Assembly: GCF_047663525.1 (NCBI RefSeq)
Contig: NC_092587.1
Span: 204,504,001-204,568,000 of the forward strand
DNA from: Anas platyrhynchos
Taxonomy: Eukaryota; Chordata; Aves; Anseriformes; Anatidae
DNA: 64,000 nt
Direction: 5' to 3'
Below the pieces are notes generated by a model. The model was given only the letters and a program-made list of their open reading frames with translations. It did not search any database and was not told the origin of the DNA. This document shows, one piece after another, positions 23,361 through 34,508 of the stretch; the stretch's first letter is position 1; every line of letters begins with the position of its first letter. The position numbers and the translations under genes were made by a program.

Positions 23361-25301
23361 ACAAACTTGCAGGCATTTTGCCACAACAAAGACCTTCGGC
23401 AAATCCCTCATGAGTTCCACTCAAATGTAAACAAAATCGATCTGTCTGGAAATCTGATACAAAGGATCCCTGAAATGCCATTACCATTCTATACTTCTCT
23501 CCAGTGCCTGGATTTAAGCTCTAACCAGATAAGCTTCATCGCGCCTGGAGTCTTTGCACACATGACAAGTTTGCTGGAAATAAATTTAGCCAACAACCAC
23601 TTATACGAGCTCGCTCAGAATGGGACAGAGGGGATCGGACTTTTACCCAAGGTGGAAATACTGGACTTGTCTCACAACAGCCTCTACAATGGGATGGCTG
23701 AGTATTTCATAAAGCAAGCTCCAGCACTGCGGTATCTTTCCCTGGCAGACAACAGTATTATAATGATATCGCACAAAATGTTTCAGGGTTCTCCAGGTCT
23801 TGTGGAGATAGACCTTCAGAGCAATATCATCATGGAAATAGAGGAAGGTGCTTTTGAGACTCTAGTGAATCTTTCCAAACTCAATCTCTCCATGAATTCA
23901 ATTACTTGCATCTCTGATTTCAACCTCAGGCAGTTGGAGATACTTGATCTTAGCAGAAATAGCATCGAGTCCTTCCACACCACAGAGTCGGATGATGAGT
24001 ATAGCTTAAGAATTTTGGATCTGAGTGAAAACAAACTACTTCGCTTCCCTGTCTTCCCCCTTGTGAACAAGCTGGTAACCCTGAATTTATCAAAGAATTT
24101 AATTCAGTTCAGTACTGAATCCTCTCATAATAAAATGGATTATATGAAGAATGACTGGCTAGATGCTTCTTTTCTTCTTCTTGATCAGAAGCAAAGTAGA
24201 AACAAAAGTTCTCTTAATTTATCCCAACTTGTGTATTTAGACTTAAGCTACAATGAAATCAAATCAATCCCGAATGAATTCTTTGAATCAATGTTGTCCC
24301 TCCACACCCTTAATCTCAGTAAAAACTGTCTTCAGTCTTTTGCAGTAACTTATGACAGTGCATTGATCTCCCTAACCGTCCTTGACTTGAGCTACAACTC
24401 TTTGCAGAACCTTCTCCTGGACTCTGTCACGCTGTCGAATTTGAGGGAGCTCTACATTCAAAACAACCACCTTCAGACCCTGCAATTTGATATCTTCTCA
24501 AGCCTTCCTAGCCTCAGACTGCTTAATCTACAGAGCAACAACATCAGTCTTTGCAGCATGTACTCAGGATTAGCTAAGCAGAGACTTGTTGGGGAGGAGA
24601 GTGGTTGTGTGTCATTCGTTGATTCTCCTGCTCTTCAGTACTTGTACCTCGCTGACAACATGCTGAGCATCCTGCCAGCGTACACTTTCTACAAGACTTC
24701 TCTGATTGCTTTGGATATCTCCATGAACCCAGGCCTGAAAATTGAAGTCAAAGCACTATCAGGACTGGAACGGTCTCTTGAATACTTGCATTTACATGGC
24801 AATAGCCTGATAGAATTAAATATTGACTTGCCTTGTTTCAGTCACCTGAAACACTTAAACCTCTCCGAAAATCAGCTGAATTGGCTGCCTAGGTGGGGTA
24901 GCGACTCTCCACTGGAAGTTCTGGACCTACGGAACAATAGGTTTAGTTCATTACAGAACAGCAATATTTTAGCATTAGAAAATTCTCTTAAAAACTTGTA
25001 TCTCACTGGTAATCCACTCAATTGCTGTGGAAATATCTGGCTCTCATCGATGATCCAGAACAAAAATGTCCACATCCCCAACGCAGAGCACTTAACGTGC
25101 CAGCACACTCAGAACTTCGGGTACCAGGAAGAAATGCACATTGGGAACATTAGACCAGAAGACTGTGAAAAAGAGGATCTAAAGAAAATCAACTTCCTTA
25201 TTATACTAACGTTTGTGCTGGTTTTGTCCGTGATCATCATTGGAGTGGGTTCATTTTTTTGCTTCCGCAGGCAGAACTTCAGCCATCAGTTTAAAGCATA
25301 G
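23361..25301 (+). CDS. LRRC32: LRRC32/GARP coding exon 3 (LRR ectodomain, transmembrane helix, tail)
   Basis: This exon encodes residues 30-675 of a 675-aa protein; human GARP is 662 aa. Cys36 closes the LRRNT. LRRs of the LxxLxLxxN type run from about residue 52 to 580. An LRRCT follows (Cys584, Cys585, Cys609, Cys631, with the RPEDCEK motif), then a transmembrane helix at about 639-664 and an 11-residue tail beginning RRQNF and ending FKA, as in human GARP. Cys212 (in TCISDF) and Cys352 (in KNCLQSF) align with the human cysteines that bond to latent TGF-beta. N-glycosylation motifs include N116, N199, N204, N271, N310, N315, N347, N423 and N529. The known mammalian role is to hold latent TGF-beta1 on regulatory T cells and platelets for integrin-dependent activation. 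The open frame continues 29 codons upstream into the intron, but the acceptor and homology put the exon start at 23361. The relative NRROS (LRRC33) is less likely because the C-terminus matches GARP. Confidence 0.97.
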   Translation, partial: TNLQAFCHNKDLRQIPHEFHSNVNKIDLSGNLIQRIPEMPLPFYTSLQCLDLSSNQISFIAPGVFAHMTSLLEINLANNHLYELAQNGTEGIGLLPKVEILDLSHNSLYNGMAEYFIKQAPALRYLSLADNSIIMISHKMFQGSPGLVEIDLQSNIIMEIEEGAFETLVNLSKLNLSMNSITCISDFNLRQLEILDLSRNSIESFHTTESDDEYSLRILDLSENKLLRFPVFPLVNKLVTLNLSKNLIQFSTESSHNKMDYMKNDWLDASFLLLDQKQSRNKSSLNLSQLVYLDLSYNEIKSIPNEFFESMLSLHTLNLSKNCLQSFAVTYDSALISLTVLDLSYNSLQNLLLDSVTLSNLRELYIQNNHLQTLQFDIFSSLPSLRLLNLQSNNISLCSMYSGLAKQRLVGEESGCVSFVDSPALQYLYLADNMLSILPAYTFYKTSLIALDISMNPGLKIEVKALSGLERSLEYLHLHGNSLIELNIDLPCFSHLKHLNLSENQLNWLPRWGSDSPLEVLDLRNNRFSSLQNSNILALENSLKNLYLTGNPLNCCGNIWLSSMIQNKNVHIPNAEHLTCQHTQNFGYQEEMHIGNIRPEDCEKEDLKKINFLIILTFVLVLSVIIIGVGSFFCFRRQNFSHQFKA

Positions 25302-26970
25302 CACGCAGATTGCCTTGAAAACCAAATAAATCAGGTGCTACACTGTCGGTGTGTAGAAATGAAGGGTAAAATTCTCCTCTTTGATTTTTAACTGTGGATT
25401 TTAAGACAGTTTCAAAGTGCCCCTGAACTATACCACTATAGAGTTCTGGGTTGCAGGGACTAAAAGGAGAATTTGCCATGTTTTGTACTTGCTTTATTCA
25501 CAAGCTGATCTGCCTAGAAAGTTTATAGAGTGATAGAAGAGGCCCCCTGTAAAGCCCTGTTGTTGTGAGGGAGATGAAATTTAAGATACTTTGTTGATGT
25601 CATCTTCATAAAAAGGCTTTGTATAAATTGAGTGATGTAACTGAAACACTTTTTTATGACGACATCAGCTTAGTAGAAAAGTGCTGCACCTCCATGAGAT
25701 ATTTCACCTTGCACTGAGATTTATTTCTTTCCTATCAGGTTGGAAATAACGTCTCCCAAATGTTGAACTGAAATCATAAAAACTGGCACCAGGGCAGGCT
25801 AAAACATGATGTTGCACTGTTTGAAACTGATTGAAAATCTCCCTGGAGTTCCAAAGCAATGAGAATTCAGCTAAGTGAGCAAATCGCATTTCATGCCTGA
25901 TGTGCTCATGGTGATCATTTAGAAAAACCATGGCTGACCATGGAAACCACAGACCTTAGTGGTAGCAAACTCTGTGGACATCTTCCTTTGCTTGTAGTAT
26001 GTTGCTGCAGCCATTGGGGCAAGGCTTGGGAGGAAGATGAGATTAATTATACTAGTCTTGGCACTTAACACCCACCAGGGGTGTAACAGAAATCTCAGGT
26101 GTGAAGCAGCTGCACTAAACGTTACCCAGACCTGCTCAGAAGGTCACAGGTCCACAGTTCAACTCAAAGAGGAGAAATTTGCCCCTCACGTGCAATACAT
26201 ATTTAACTGGGTTTAATGTGAAGAAATTCATCTCTGGGGTGAGCGCTTTCTAAAAGAAGTCTTAGAGAATGAATTTCAACCAGCTAACATTGGACTGAAA
26301 TGTTTATATTTCTAAGGAAAACTGTTGGGAATTCACTGCATACAGATACATTTCAATGCAAAAAGATAACATATCTATTTTTAAAGTTCACAGGAGGTTA
26401 GGCAGGCAAAACACGTTTTAAAGATACAAGCATGAAGCAAGATACAGGGAACCGAGTCCTGGGCCGTTATTCAGATCAGAGGTCCACTATCTCTCCCTAA
26501 AAAGAGATTGTGGTGTAGAGGACTGGTTGCAAGAAAAAGTCTGTAGATCCTCTTTCTGTGATGGGTTTAACACGGCTGACCCGTTGAATCGCTAAAAGCA
26601 GGCACTGACATATGTTATGTCCCGTATCTGATAGCAGATTCACCCTTTTGAAGTGAAGAGATGCTCACCAACAGTGGGAGCCTGACCTACTGATGGCATC
26701 CAGTGGCTTTGAAAGGAGCTGTGTCAGGTTTTCCGATAATGCCAGGAACTGTACATTTAGGCACATAAGAGAAATAGAAGTCAAACCCAAACCTGTCCAG
26801 GTAAATAACTCAAATTGCTGCTCCACTTCTGTTTCTTCCAGCTAGTGAATGTCAAAATTAACACACTACAAAAAAAGATGTATAATTCTATTTTTCAAGC
26901 AGATATGTAAGAAACTGGCTGGTAGATTTTGTTGTGGGATTTTGTACAATAAAAACACCTTTGGATTTTG
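25302..26970 (+). other. LRRC32: Predicted LRRC32 3' untranslated region
   Basis: It follows the TAG at 25299-25301. There is no repeat and no further coding frame, and AT content is high. The most convincing end is the AATAAA at 26948 with TGTA upstream and T/G-rich DNA downstream, giving about 1.65 kb of UTR. A second AATAAA lies only 24 bp after the stop codon (25325-25330), with GGTGTGTAG about 17 bp further on, and could give a very short UTR. The extent of the UTR is inferred. Confidence 0.55.
26948..26953 (+). terminator. LRRC32: Likely LRRC32 polyadenylation signal
   Basis: Canonical AATAAA in the context TTTTGTACAATAAAAAC. A TGTA element lies just before it and the T/G-rich GGATTTTGT about 10 bp after it. 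No stronger signal is seen between the stop codon and the CR1 fragment at 27262. Confidence 0.5.
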
Positions 26971-27254
26971 TAAAATACACAGGGATGTGAATATATTAAA
27001 GCACCAGCTTGGAATACTCCACAGATGAAAGCAATGTCTTCCGATTTTTTTCTACGTTGTTCAGACTCCACCTTAGGTCTATAATGTCTTGTCCCAAAGC
27101 AGGGACACCTGGCATATACTTCAGAGGGCAATCAGTGAACATCAAGATCTACTGAAGAGGTAGGCAAGTGGTGTTGAAATAACTCATTTGCATGACCAGT
27201 CAGCAGCACCAGGACCTGGTCTAGCATTTGAATATGAATCAGAGAATAAAAACC

Positions 27255-27362
27255 ATATGAATCAGAGAATCACAGGCTGGCTGAGGTTGGAAGGGGCTTG
27301 TAGAGCTCATCTGGTCCAACCCCCTTGCTCAAGCCAGGGCCAGTTAAAGTGGGTCGCCCAGG
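27255..27362 (-). mobile_element. CR1 LINE fragment, 3' end, minus strand
   Basis: Reverse-complement CR1 3' terminus: 'agagaatcacaggctggctg', 'aggttggaaggggcttg', 'gagctcatctggtccaaccccc', then 'agccagggccagttaaagt'. About 100 bp remain, strongly 5'-truncated. The junction carries a 16-bp direct repeat (27232-27247 and 27255-27270). Confidence 0.9.
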
Positions 27363-30300
27363 ACACTGTTCAGACGATGAAAAGCCAATGGAAGCCAACG
27401 CTGTGCTTTGGATCAAGCTCTGTCTCTTCTAGGAGAAAGTTTGCACAAGCAGCTATCTTGGGGCTTAGTTGGAAGCCAGATGCTGAAGTCTGCAAGCTTT
27501 TCCTTTGGTATGAAAGCAAGCTTCGCTGTGTGCCCAGACATGGGCTAATTGAGCCATACTCTGAATTCATGCCTTTTGTGTCAAGCACAGAAAAATTATA
27601 TCTCCTTCTGAGAGCCAGTATTAGCTTGGCTGCCATGACTAGAATTAGTTAATAACCTGACGACAGAGCCAAACCCATTTAATTAACAGTTTTAACACTG
27701 CTTTTGTTTGGCTCTACCAAAAGGAAGTGCTTGTTATTACTAAACATCTGGGACTAATTAGACTTCTATTGACTTCCATGGGAGCAGAAACAGCTTTCTC
27801 GAGGAATAAGTCCCAGGAGTAACATGCAGCATGGCTCATTTGGATTTCTCTGTTAGCAGCATAAGCAGCCGAGAAGTGACATGAGCCTGCTCTGGCCAGC
27901 TTGGTTATTTTAAACAGGATGAAGAGAATGAGGGAAAGGAAATATGAATAAAGGAATGAGGAGAGGGAAAACAATGAGAAATGAAAAATTTCCACACTCT
28001 TATTCCTCAAAATAGGGGATACACCTATATTAGTCCCAAATGTTGAAGCCCAAATGCCAAAGTGCCTGATCCTACATCAAATGTAGCTGTTACTCACACC
28101 TTACACGTCTTCCCAACACTTAACCACATCATCCTAATAGTTTGAGAGGATATAGGCAGCTTGGGCTTTGATTTTATAACCTCAGTTTGCACCCTCATGC
28201 ATTGCTCTTTCATAAATTCCCTGCAACAACATCTGCTAACTCAAGGGGAGTTTATGCTACTCAGCCAAGAAATTTCCTTCTGGGATTCTGAGATGTGTAG
28301 CACAGCATGTGCAGTATGTGGGATTTATACAACCAACACTGTATAAACTTTATATATATTATTTTTTCATGCAGCAAGTAGCTTCCTCTCTGCAGCTGTT
28401 TGCACGGGGCGGAACAACAGATCCAACAGCTCTCCTTCAAATAATTCCTATCACAGCTTGCTACACACGAGACACTAAGCGGTTCCTGTGGTTTGTTCCC
28501 AGAAGTGATTCTTTGCAGCGGGGTCAGGCAGACATAAGCACTGGAAGCACTGGAAGCACTGGAATACTCCCAGAGAGGGCCCCTGGAAGTTCAGCAAGTC
28601 GTGACTCATTTGGGCAGCCACGGAAAGTCAAGTCCCAGTTTCCAAAGGCGTGAGCTCTTCCTGCAAAGCCAAGCCAAAATAATACCCTAGCAGAGTACAG
28701 TGCCTCTGTTTCCAGAGGTCTCTGCAAGGACCCCTATCAGCCCCAAATAAGCCACGTACCATCAAAAACAGTACAACTCTTACAATATTTGAGAAGGCCA
28801 GAGCATTTTCTTTCCTGTTCCTACCCATTCCCCGATCTATTCAGTACCCTTTTGCTTGCCTGAGGAGAAACAACCCAAAACCACAACCTGACCACCCTCT
28901 ATTTCCACAGGAGAGATAAAAATATATTTTACCTTGCATGGCAAAATACCCTATGGTCATATCTATTATTTTCCATAAACAACTTCTGATTCTGTGCACA
29001 CTTGTGCAAAGGCATAGATGCATACAGGTCAGTATAAGAAATAGATCCACTTAAAGATTAACATTGCTTAATCTAAACTAAAACAGCCTGTATTAAACGA
29101 TTTTCTGTAATAGAAGCCAGCTTGTGGTACCAGTGCCTCTATACTCCTGTTTCATGCCTGTCTGTGTGAAGCAATCTGATCAAGATTTTCGAAAGCGATC
29201 AGTGATTTCTTTCAGGTGCCTACATTTTCAGTCTGCATCTGGCCAGTCCTGAAAGAAGCCTGATTTTCCAAAAGTCTGGGTCCATCTCCTCTCAAAACCA
29301 GACCTCTGAAGTATGTCTTATGCATTCCCCTGCAAAATTGAGACCAGTCAGGTTCATACGTCCTGCTATCACTTGAGGCTTTACTTGCTAATGATAGTTG
29401 TCCACCATGTCAGAGTAGCGATGAGCATTTGAAGAGCTGAATTGCAGCAAAGCTGCTCATGAACAGCTCCTCTGTAGTCTGCTCCCAGCAGGACCACATT
29501 AAATACCTCATTACCCACAGAGTAACCATTCACCTATAGTTCTGGCTTCTTTGGGGTGAAAAAGGAGAATTATCCCCAAGGAATGGAAAAAAAAAATGAA
29601 GTTGAGGGTATTCAACTTTCTGGCAATGCCACAACTATCCAGTTGGAGCATGGAGCAGGTTTTGATCTCATGGGTTATGGCTTGATGAGGGAACAGAGTT
29701 GGACAAGAAATGGGAGGAAATGTGGATGAGCAGAGTGCCTTTGGAGAGCTCAGGGGGAAAAATGGAAAAGGGGGAAAATAAAGTGTTGGTGCAATTCTCT
29801 CCAAGCCAAAAAGCATCATGGAGAGGTGAAAATCCTCCAAAGGAATGGGTGGTAAGTGGCACATACACACTGCTCCCCAGCCCAAGAGGTTAGAGCAGAT
29901 CTGTGAAGTTTCAACCCATCTCGTGTAGTAGAAAAGTGAAGACAGAGCCCAGGAGGCAGATAATAGAGCAGAAATGAGGGATGATAAAGTAAGAAGTGAA
30001 AGCTGGGAGAAGGAAATGGAGTAGAGAGATGGTTTTAGTACAGATCAGATCTCCACAATGGGTAACCAAGAAGTATAGGAGGAAACTGAAGAGCAACCAA
30101 GGGAGAGGGGTGGGAAGAGGTTAGCGTGGAGGACGTCAGGGCTGAGCTATGCGGAACAGAGGGAGACCCAGGTACCTCGGCCAGGCGACGTGCTAGCTGC
30201 CCACAAATATGTGGTGCATGTAAACAGAGGACATCAGCTCACGAGGGGAGACAAATGGGAGCATAGAGTAACAAGGGAAACAGGATGAAACTGAAACAGA

Positions 30301-30744
30301 GGGGAAAAGAGACTGATTAAGCAAAGAGAAGGAAGGCCCGTCAGGCTGTGCAACATTCTTTCGAAAGCAAAGGCATTTGGTGGCTGATGCAACGTGATAT
30401 TAAACAGATTTTTGGCAAATATCAGGGAACAGTCCTGCAGAACTGGGAGGGAGGGTTCACTTTTTTTCCCAAGCTATTGATCATGGCTGCTCTGTTGTAT
30501 TGCAGAGCCAGGTTAGTTCCATGGATTTTCTCCTCCTGTCCATTTCTAGCAGGCATTACATCAAAGACATACACTTTCCAGGCTCAAAAAGGGGTATCAA
30601 GGGTTGCTTTGATGTCATGATCGTCTCCAGGAGGGTGAATGAATTTTGAAAACAGCAAAGGTGGCATCAGGAAATGCCCGTTTATGAAGAAACATTCTGG
30701 AAGGTCACACCAGAAGAGATTCCTCCTTAATATTTATGACTTCC
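27363..30744. other. Intergenic DNA downstream of LRRC32
   Basis: No gene is seen. The frame at 27188-27652 overlaps the CR1 fragment and matches nothing known. There is a 9-bp tandem at 28539-28566. From about 29690 to 30340 the + strand is strikingly purine-rich, with many GGGAAA/GAGAA words. No retroviral long terminal repeat, primer-binding site or conserved retroviral motif is recognised. Confidence 0.5.
28539..28566 (+). repeat. Short tandem, 9-bp unit, about 3 copies
   Basis: Unit CACTGGAAG repeats three times, the last copy ending in GAA. It would read as a repeat of Gly-Ser-Thr if translated, but no gene context supports that. Confidence 0.85.
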
Positions 30745-30749
30745 CCATA

Positions 30750-31436
30750 AGGAAGCTTTGTGGATGACACGAAGTGGAGCAGTGATTACATGCTGGGGCA
30801 GAGCAGCTATTCAAAAGGATGCCCCATAGCAGAGGAAGTTTCCTACAGAAACTTCATGAAATTCAGCAAAATAAGAACAAAGACCTGCACCTTGGAGAGA
30901 ACAAGCTTGTGCAAGCCTCCAGCTTGGGGAAAAACCGACCAGAAAGCAGCTTTGCAGAAGAAGACCTGAGGGCCCTGGTTGATAATTTCTCCATGGATCA
31001 GCATCACGCCCTGGTGACAATGAGATCTAGCTGTGTGCAGAGCTGTATTTGCAAAGGCTTAGTGAGGAATTTAATTTATTCCCCCCTATTTGGCACTTTT
31101 AACACCACATCTGGATACTGTGTCCAGCTGTGGGCCTCCCAGTGTAGAGGAGATATCAACAAATTGGAACGAGTCCAGCAGAGGCCACCAGGGTGGTTGG
31201 GGAGCTGGGGCATGTGATAGCTAAGAAAAGATAGAAGGAATAAGGTTTGTCCAGCATGAAGAAGATGAGACCTTGGGGGGAAATCTTAGCAAAACTGGAA
31301 GGGCAGTTACAAAGAAGACAGCACTGGATGTTACTCAACAGCTGACATTGAAGTCAGTCCTGTTCTGATCAGGGAGCTGTGCTGGAGCATGCCAGAGGCT
31401 CATTCCAACTTGAATTATTCTATGAGTCTCTGAAAA
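30750..31436 (+). mobile_element. CR1 LINE fragment including the end of ORF2
   Basis: The + strand carries the CR1 reverse-transcriptase C-terminal block (GATGACACGAAG reading DDTK, 'tcatgaaattcagcaaaa', 'gacctgcaccttggagag', 'gaaagcagctttgcagaaga'), then 'actgtgtccagctgtgggc', 'gtccagcagaggccacc', and a 3' end resembling 'ttccaacttgaattattctatga'. It is frameshifted and diverged, so it is a dead copy. Confidence 0.88.
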
Positions 31437-32554
31437 ACAAGGATAACGGGTCATAATTTTAGGTGGGGAATAGATGAATAGAGAAAAAAATGAGCAACAG
31501 AGTCCATTGGTGGGTCCTGCCTCCTGCACTGGAGCTGAAGAAGGGATTTGGCAGCATAAGTGTCCAGAGAGATGGTACAAGTGCTTGGTGATGTCAGAAG
31601 CAAGTGGAGCTGGTCAGAACATGCAGATCTGAATTCACATCATATTTGCTTTAATATGTATATATATATATAGCTCGAGATTAAAATTAAAGGTTTCAAA
31701 ATTTTTAATGAAAATTCTGAAAAATGTAGAGCTGGGAATTGTTTGTTTCATAAGGCCAGAGCTTCAGTTTGAATTCAGTTCTTTCTGTTGCAGTAAACAC
31801 ATTCTGGTACAGCAACAAATCATTGCAAAGTTCAGTTCAGTTTTATTATCTTTGTTCTGGAGAAGATGAGGAAATGTTTAAATCAGCCATTGCTAAATAA
31901 TATCCGCCTCAGTTTTACTAAAGTAAAACATATCAAAAGTAAATCTTTTAGACTGTTGAAACTAATAAATATTTTCATGCTTTGGCACATCAAGTAGTGT
32001 TGGAGCACAGGAAGAAAATAAGACAAAATAATGTAATTAACTTCTTGAAATTCCAGAAGACAACTATGAGGTAAGATTTTATTTTTTTTTTTTTATTTTC
32101 TATTTTTTGGTCATAAAATGCTCTTCCATCTTAAGTAATAATTGGTACATTTTTATAATATTTACAGTTTTTTTGACTCTGCTGTTTTTCATTTTAAAAT
32201 GTTGTAGCAGAAACTTCTGATGGGAGTTGTAGATTGAAGGATTTCAAAACCCCAGCTTCACTAGTTGGTGCTTACTCTTTGAAAAAAATATATTTTTAAA
32301 AGACCTGAGCAGATGTTTCTAGGCTTATGTATGTATTTAAGATTATGTTTCCTCTAACCTGTCCTGCATGCCTTGCCACAGACAGCAGACAAGCTATAGC
32401 ATTGCTGAACTGGACCCATCACCCCTAAATCAAGCTTCTTTCCTGCGTGGGAGCAATGCTGCCCAGCGAGATGAAGAGCCAGAAAGGTATTTTGCTGCTT
32501 TAATTGCCTCTCTGGGTATTTAAATTCACAATCTTAATCTTTACAGTCCTTGTT
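31437..32554. other. Intergenic AT-rich DNA
   Basis: No gene is seen. It includes an alternating TA run at 31655-31672 and T-rich tracts near 32078-32108. It lies between two CR1 fragments of opposite orientation. Confidence 0.55.
31655..31672. repeat. (TA)n microsatellite
   Basis: A short alternating TA run, about 8-9 units with one TG interruption at its start. Confidence 0.85.
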
Positions 32555-32555
32555 C

Positions 32556-32725
32556 ACAGAAAGGTTGGGGTTGGAAGGGACCTCGGGGGGGGTACCTGGT
32601 TCAATGCAGGGCCACCCAGACCAGTTTACCAAGCACCATATCCAGACAACTTTTGAAAATCTCCAAAACTGGAGAGTCCACAGCCTCTCTGGGCAACCTG
32701 TTCCAGTAATGTTCATCTTCTAGAT
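32556..32725 (-). mobile_element. CR1 LINE fragment, minus strand
   Basis: Reverse-complement CR1 3' region: 'aggttggggttggaaggga', 'ctggttcaatgcagggcc', 'acttttgaaaatctccaaa', 'cacagcctctctgggcaacc', 'tgttccagtaatg'. The extreme 3' tail repeats are missing or decayed. Confidence 0.9.
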
Positions 32726-34482
32726 GATGCCTGAAGTCTGTAGATGACTACTTGATGTCAAAATTCCCCCTTCATTTAACGTTCTTCTCCTTGGCATAAC
32801 CAGAAGAGCCACAAACAGCACAAAGATGCTCATATCTGTGTAAGCCCCAACAGGGTTCACATGCTGAGCATCTATCTGTCTGACAAGGATCCTGAGCTGG
32901 TACATCTTGTTCAAGCATCACTGTTAGATAAAGCTGTGTGCAAAGTGCAGTTGGAAACAGAGCTGCCATGATAGCTCCATGCCTAGGTTGCCAGTTCAGT
33001 TCTCTTCCATACAAATGGAATAAAAACTTTATTTCTGTCCCTCAGTGTCCTCCTTGCCTTAGCGGACCCTATCAATTGATCCTCTTATTTATTTACACAA
33101 TTTATAGTTAGTTTTACCCCTTATGGAGCTCTTGAGTAATCCCCAAAGAAGGGCTCAGTGCCCTCAACATGATGAATTGGCCATGGGGAATTCAGGACGC
33201 AGCAGGAAAGGACTGGACGAGACAGTTGGGAAGCACCGTGCTCCCATATTGCCCAACGTGCTGATCGAAACAATCCCCCTCCTGCAGAGGAGGAACTGGA
33301 GCTGGGTGTGCCATGATCCACATGGTGCTCTGAACTCTGTGCTATAGGAGCACAAGGAAAGAAAAGCCACCACATTTTCCTACTACCATGTCTCATAAGG
33401 AGGGGGTGTTTCTGAAGAAGATCTGGAGATGTGAGTCACCAGTAGCCAATGCTGCTTCCCTCTACAGTCCAGATAAAGGCATTTAAAACATGAAGATAGA
33501 TAAAAATGCAAGTGTCTTCATGAAGAATTATGACATCCGAGTCCTCCTATGCACACCTTAACTCCCCTAGGACATCTACACTTACATGAGCTGGAGGCTG
33601 GGACTTGGGTCATCTGGGACACTCAGAGTCCTGGTACCCAGTGAGCTGACTTTCTCTTTGTCCATCAGCTGTATTTGCTATATCTCCACCAGCTCTCATG
33701 ATGATGTCGACATCTAGACTCCTGCATTTGAATATCTTAACCCACAGCTAAATGCTTGAGTCACTTGCCCAAACCAAGGCAGCCAGTTTAGTCTCTGGCA
33801 AGCAACTGGTGTAATTTGGGATGTTCCTGGGGTTTGGGCCACATAAATGCAGAATTTCCATGTGTGAATACAACATCCAGAGGAAACCTAGCTATTCTTG
33901 ATTACCAGCTGGAGGCCAGGCAGCATGTCCCATGGTATCTCAAACACCACCAAACACCAGTTTGTGGGCATCCAGTTGGATATCCTCATTGGATAAGATA
34001 GCCAAAGTCTCTTGGACAAGAAGTCAGAATTAATTTGAAGAACAGGCACTCCAAGTCCTTTCTGTGTGTGGTTGTTATGTTAGATCTGCTCTCTGGTGTC
34101 AGTTTACCCTCAAAACCAGAAATCATGACCAATTTTCAACCAGGCATGTTTTGCACAACTCTCTGCCTGTGTACATTCCAAGTTACATTATCTGTTTCTC
34201 TTCTTTTCCCATGGTGTAATTGTTTTTCCAGCCTCCTGCTTCCTCGCACAGCTCATGAGGAAGCTTTCTAGTGGCTACAACAGAGGTTTAATGACATCAC
34301 ATGTTTGTGTGCTGCAGAACGTGTCACTTCATTTGGTTTGCATCACGCACTTCCTACTCGCCTTCAGCAGACCTCTGGCCTCACCCACACGAGGTATCCT
34401 CAGATGTCTCCTCACAGAGTACCTGAGTGCCACAGAGTTAAAAAAAAACCTTTTTGTCAGCATCTCATGGACTAAATGTTGC

Positions 34483-34508
34483 TTTTTTTTTTTTTTTTTT
34501 TTTTTTTT
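34483..34508. repeat. Poly-T run of 26
   Basis: Uninterrupted T26 followed by CTTACTACC. It may be the tail of a minus-strand retrocopy, but no body is recognised. Confidence 0.95.

Noticed and set aside
29690-30340. Endogenous retrovirus internal region
   Set aside because: Purine-rich as retroviral interiors can be, but no LTR pair, primer-binding site or conserved enzyme motif is visible.
32720-33014. Overlapping minus-strand frames, one with a cysteine-rich segment
   Set aside because: No recognisable domain and no exon signals. They overlap each other in different frames, and chance is the simplest reading.
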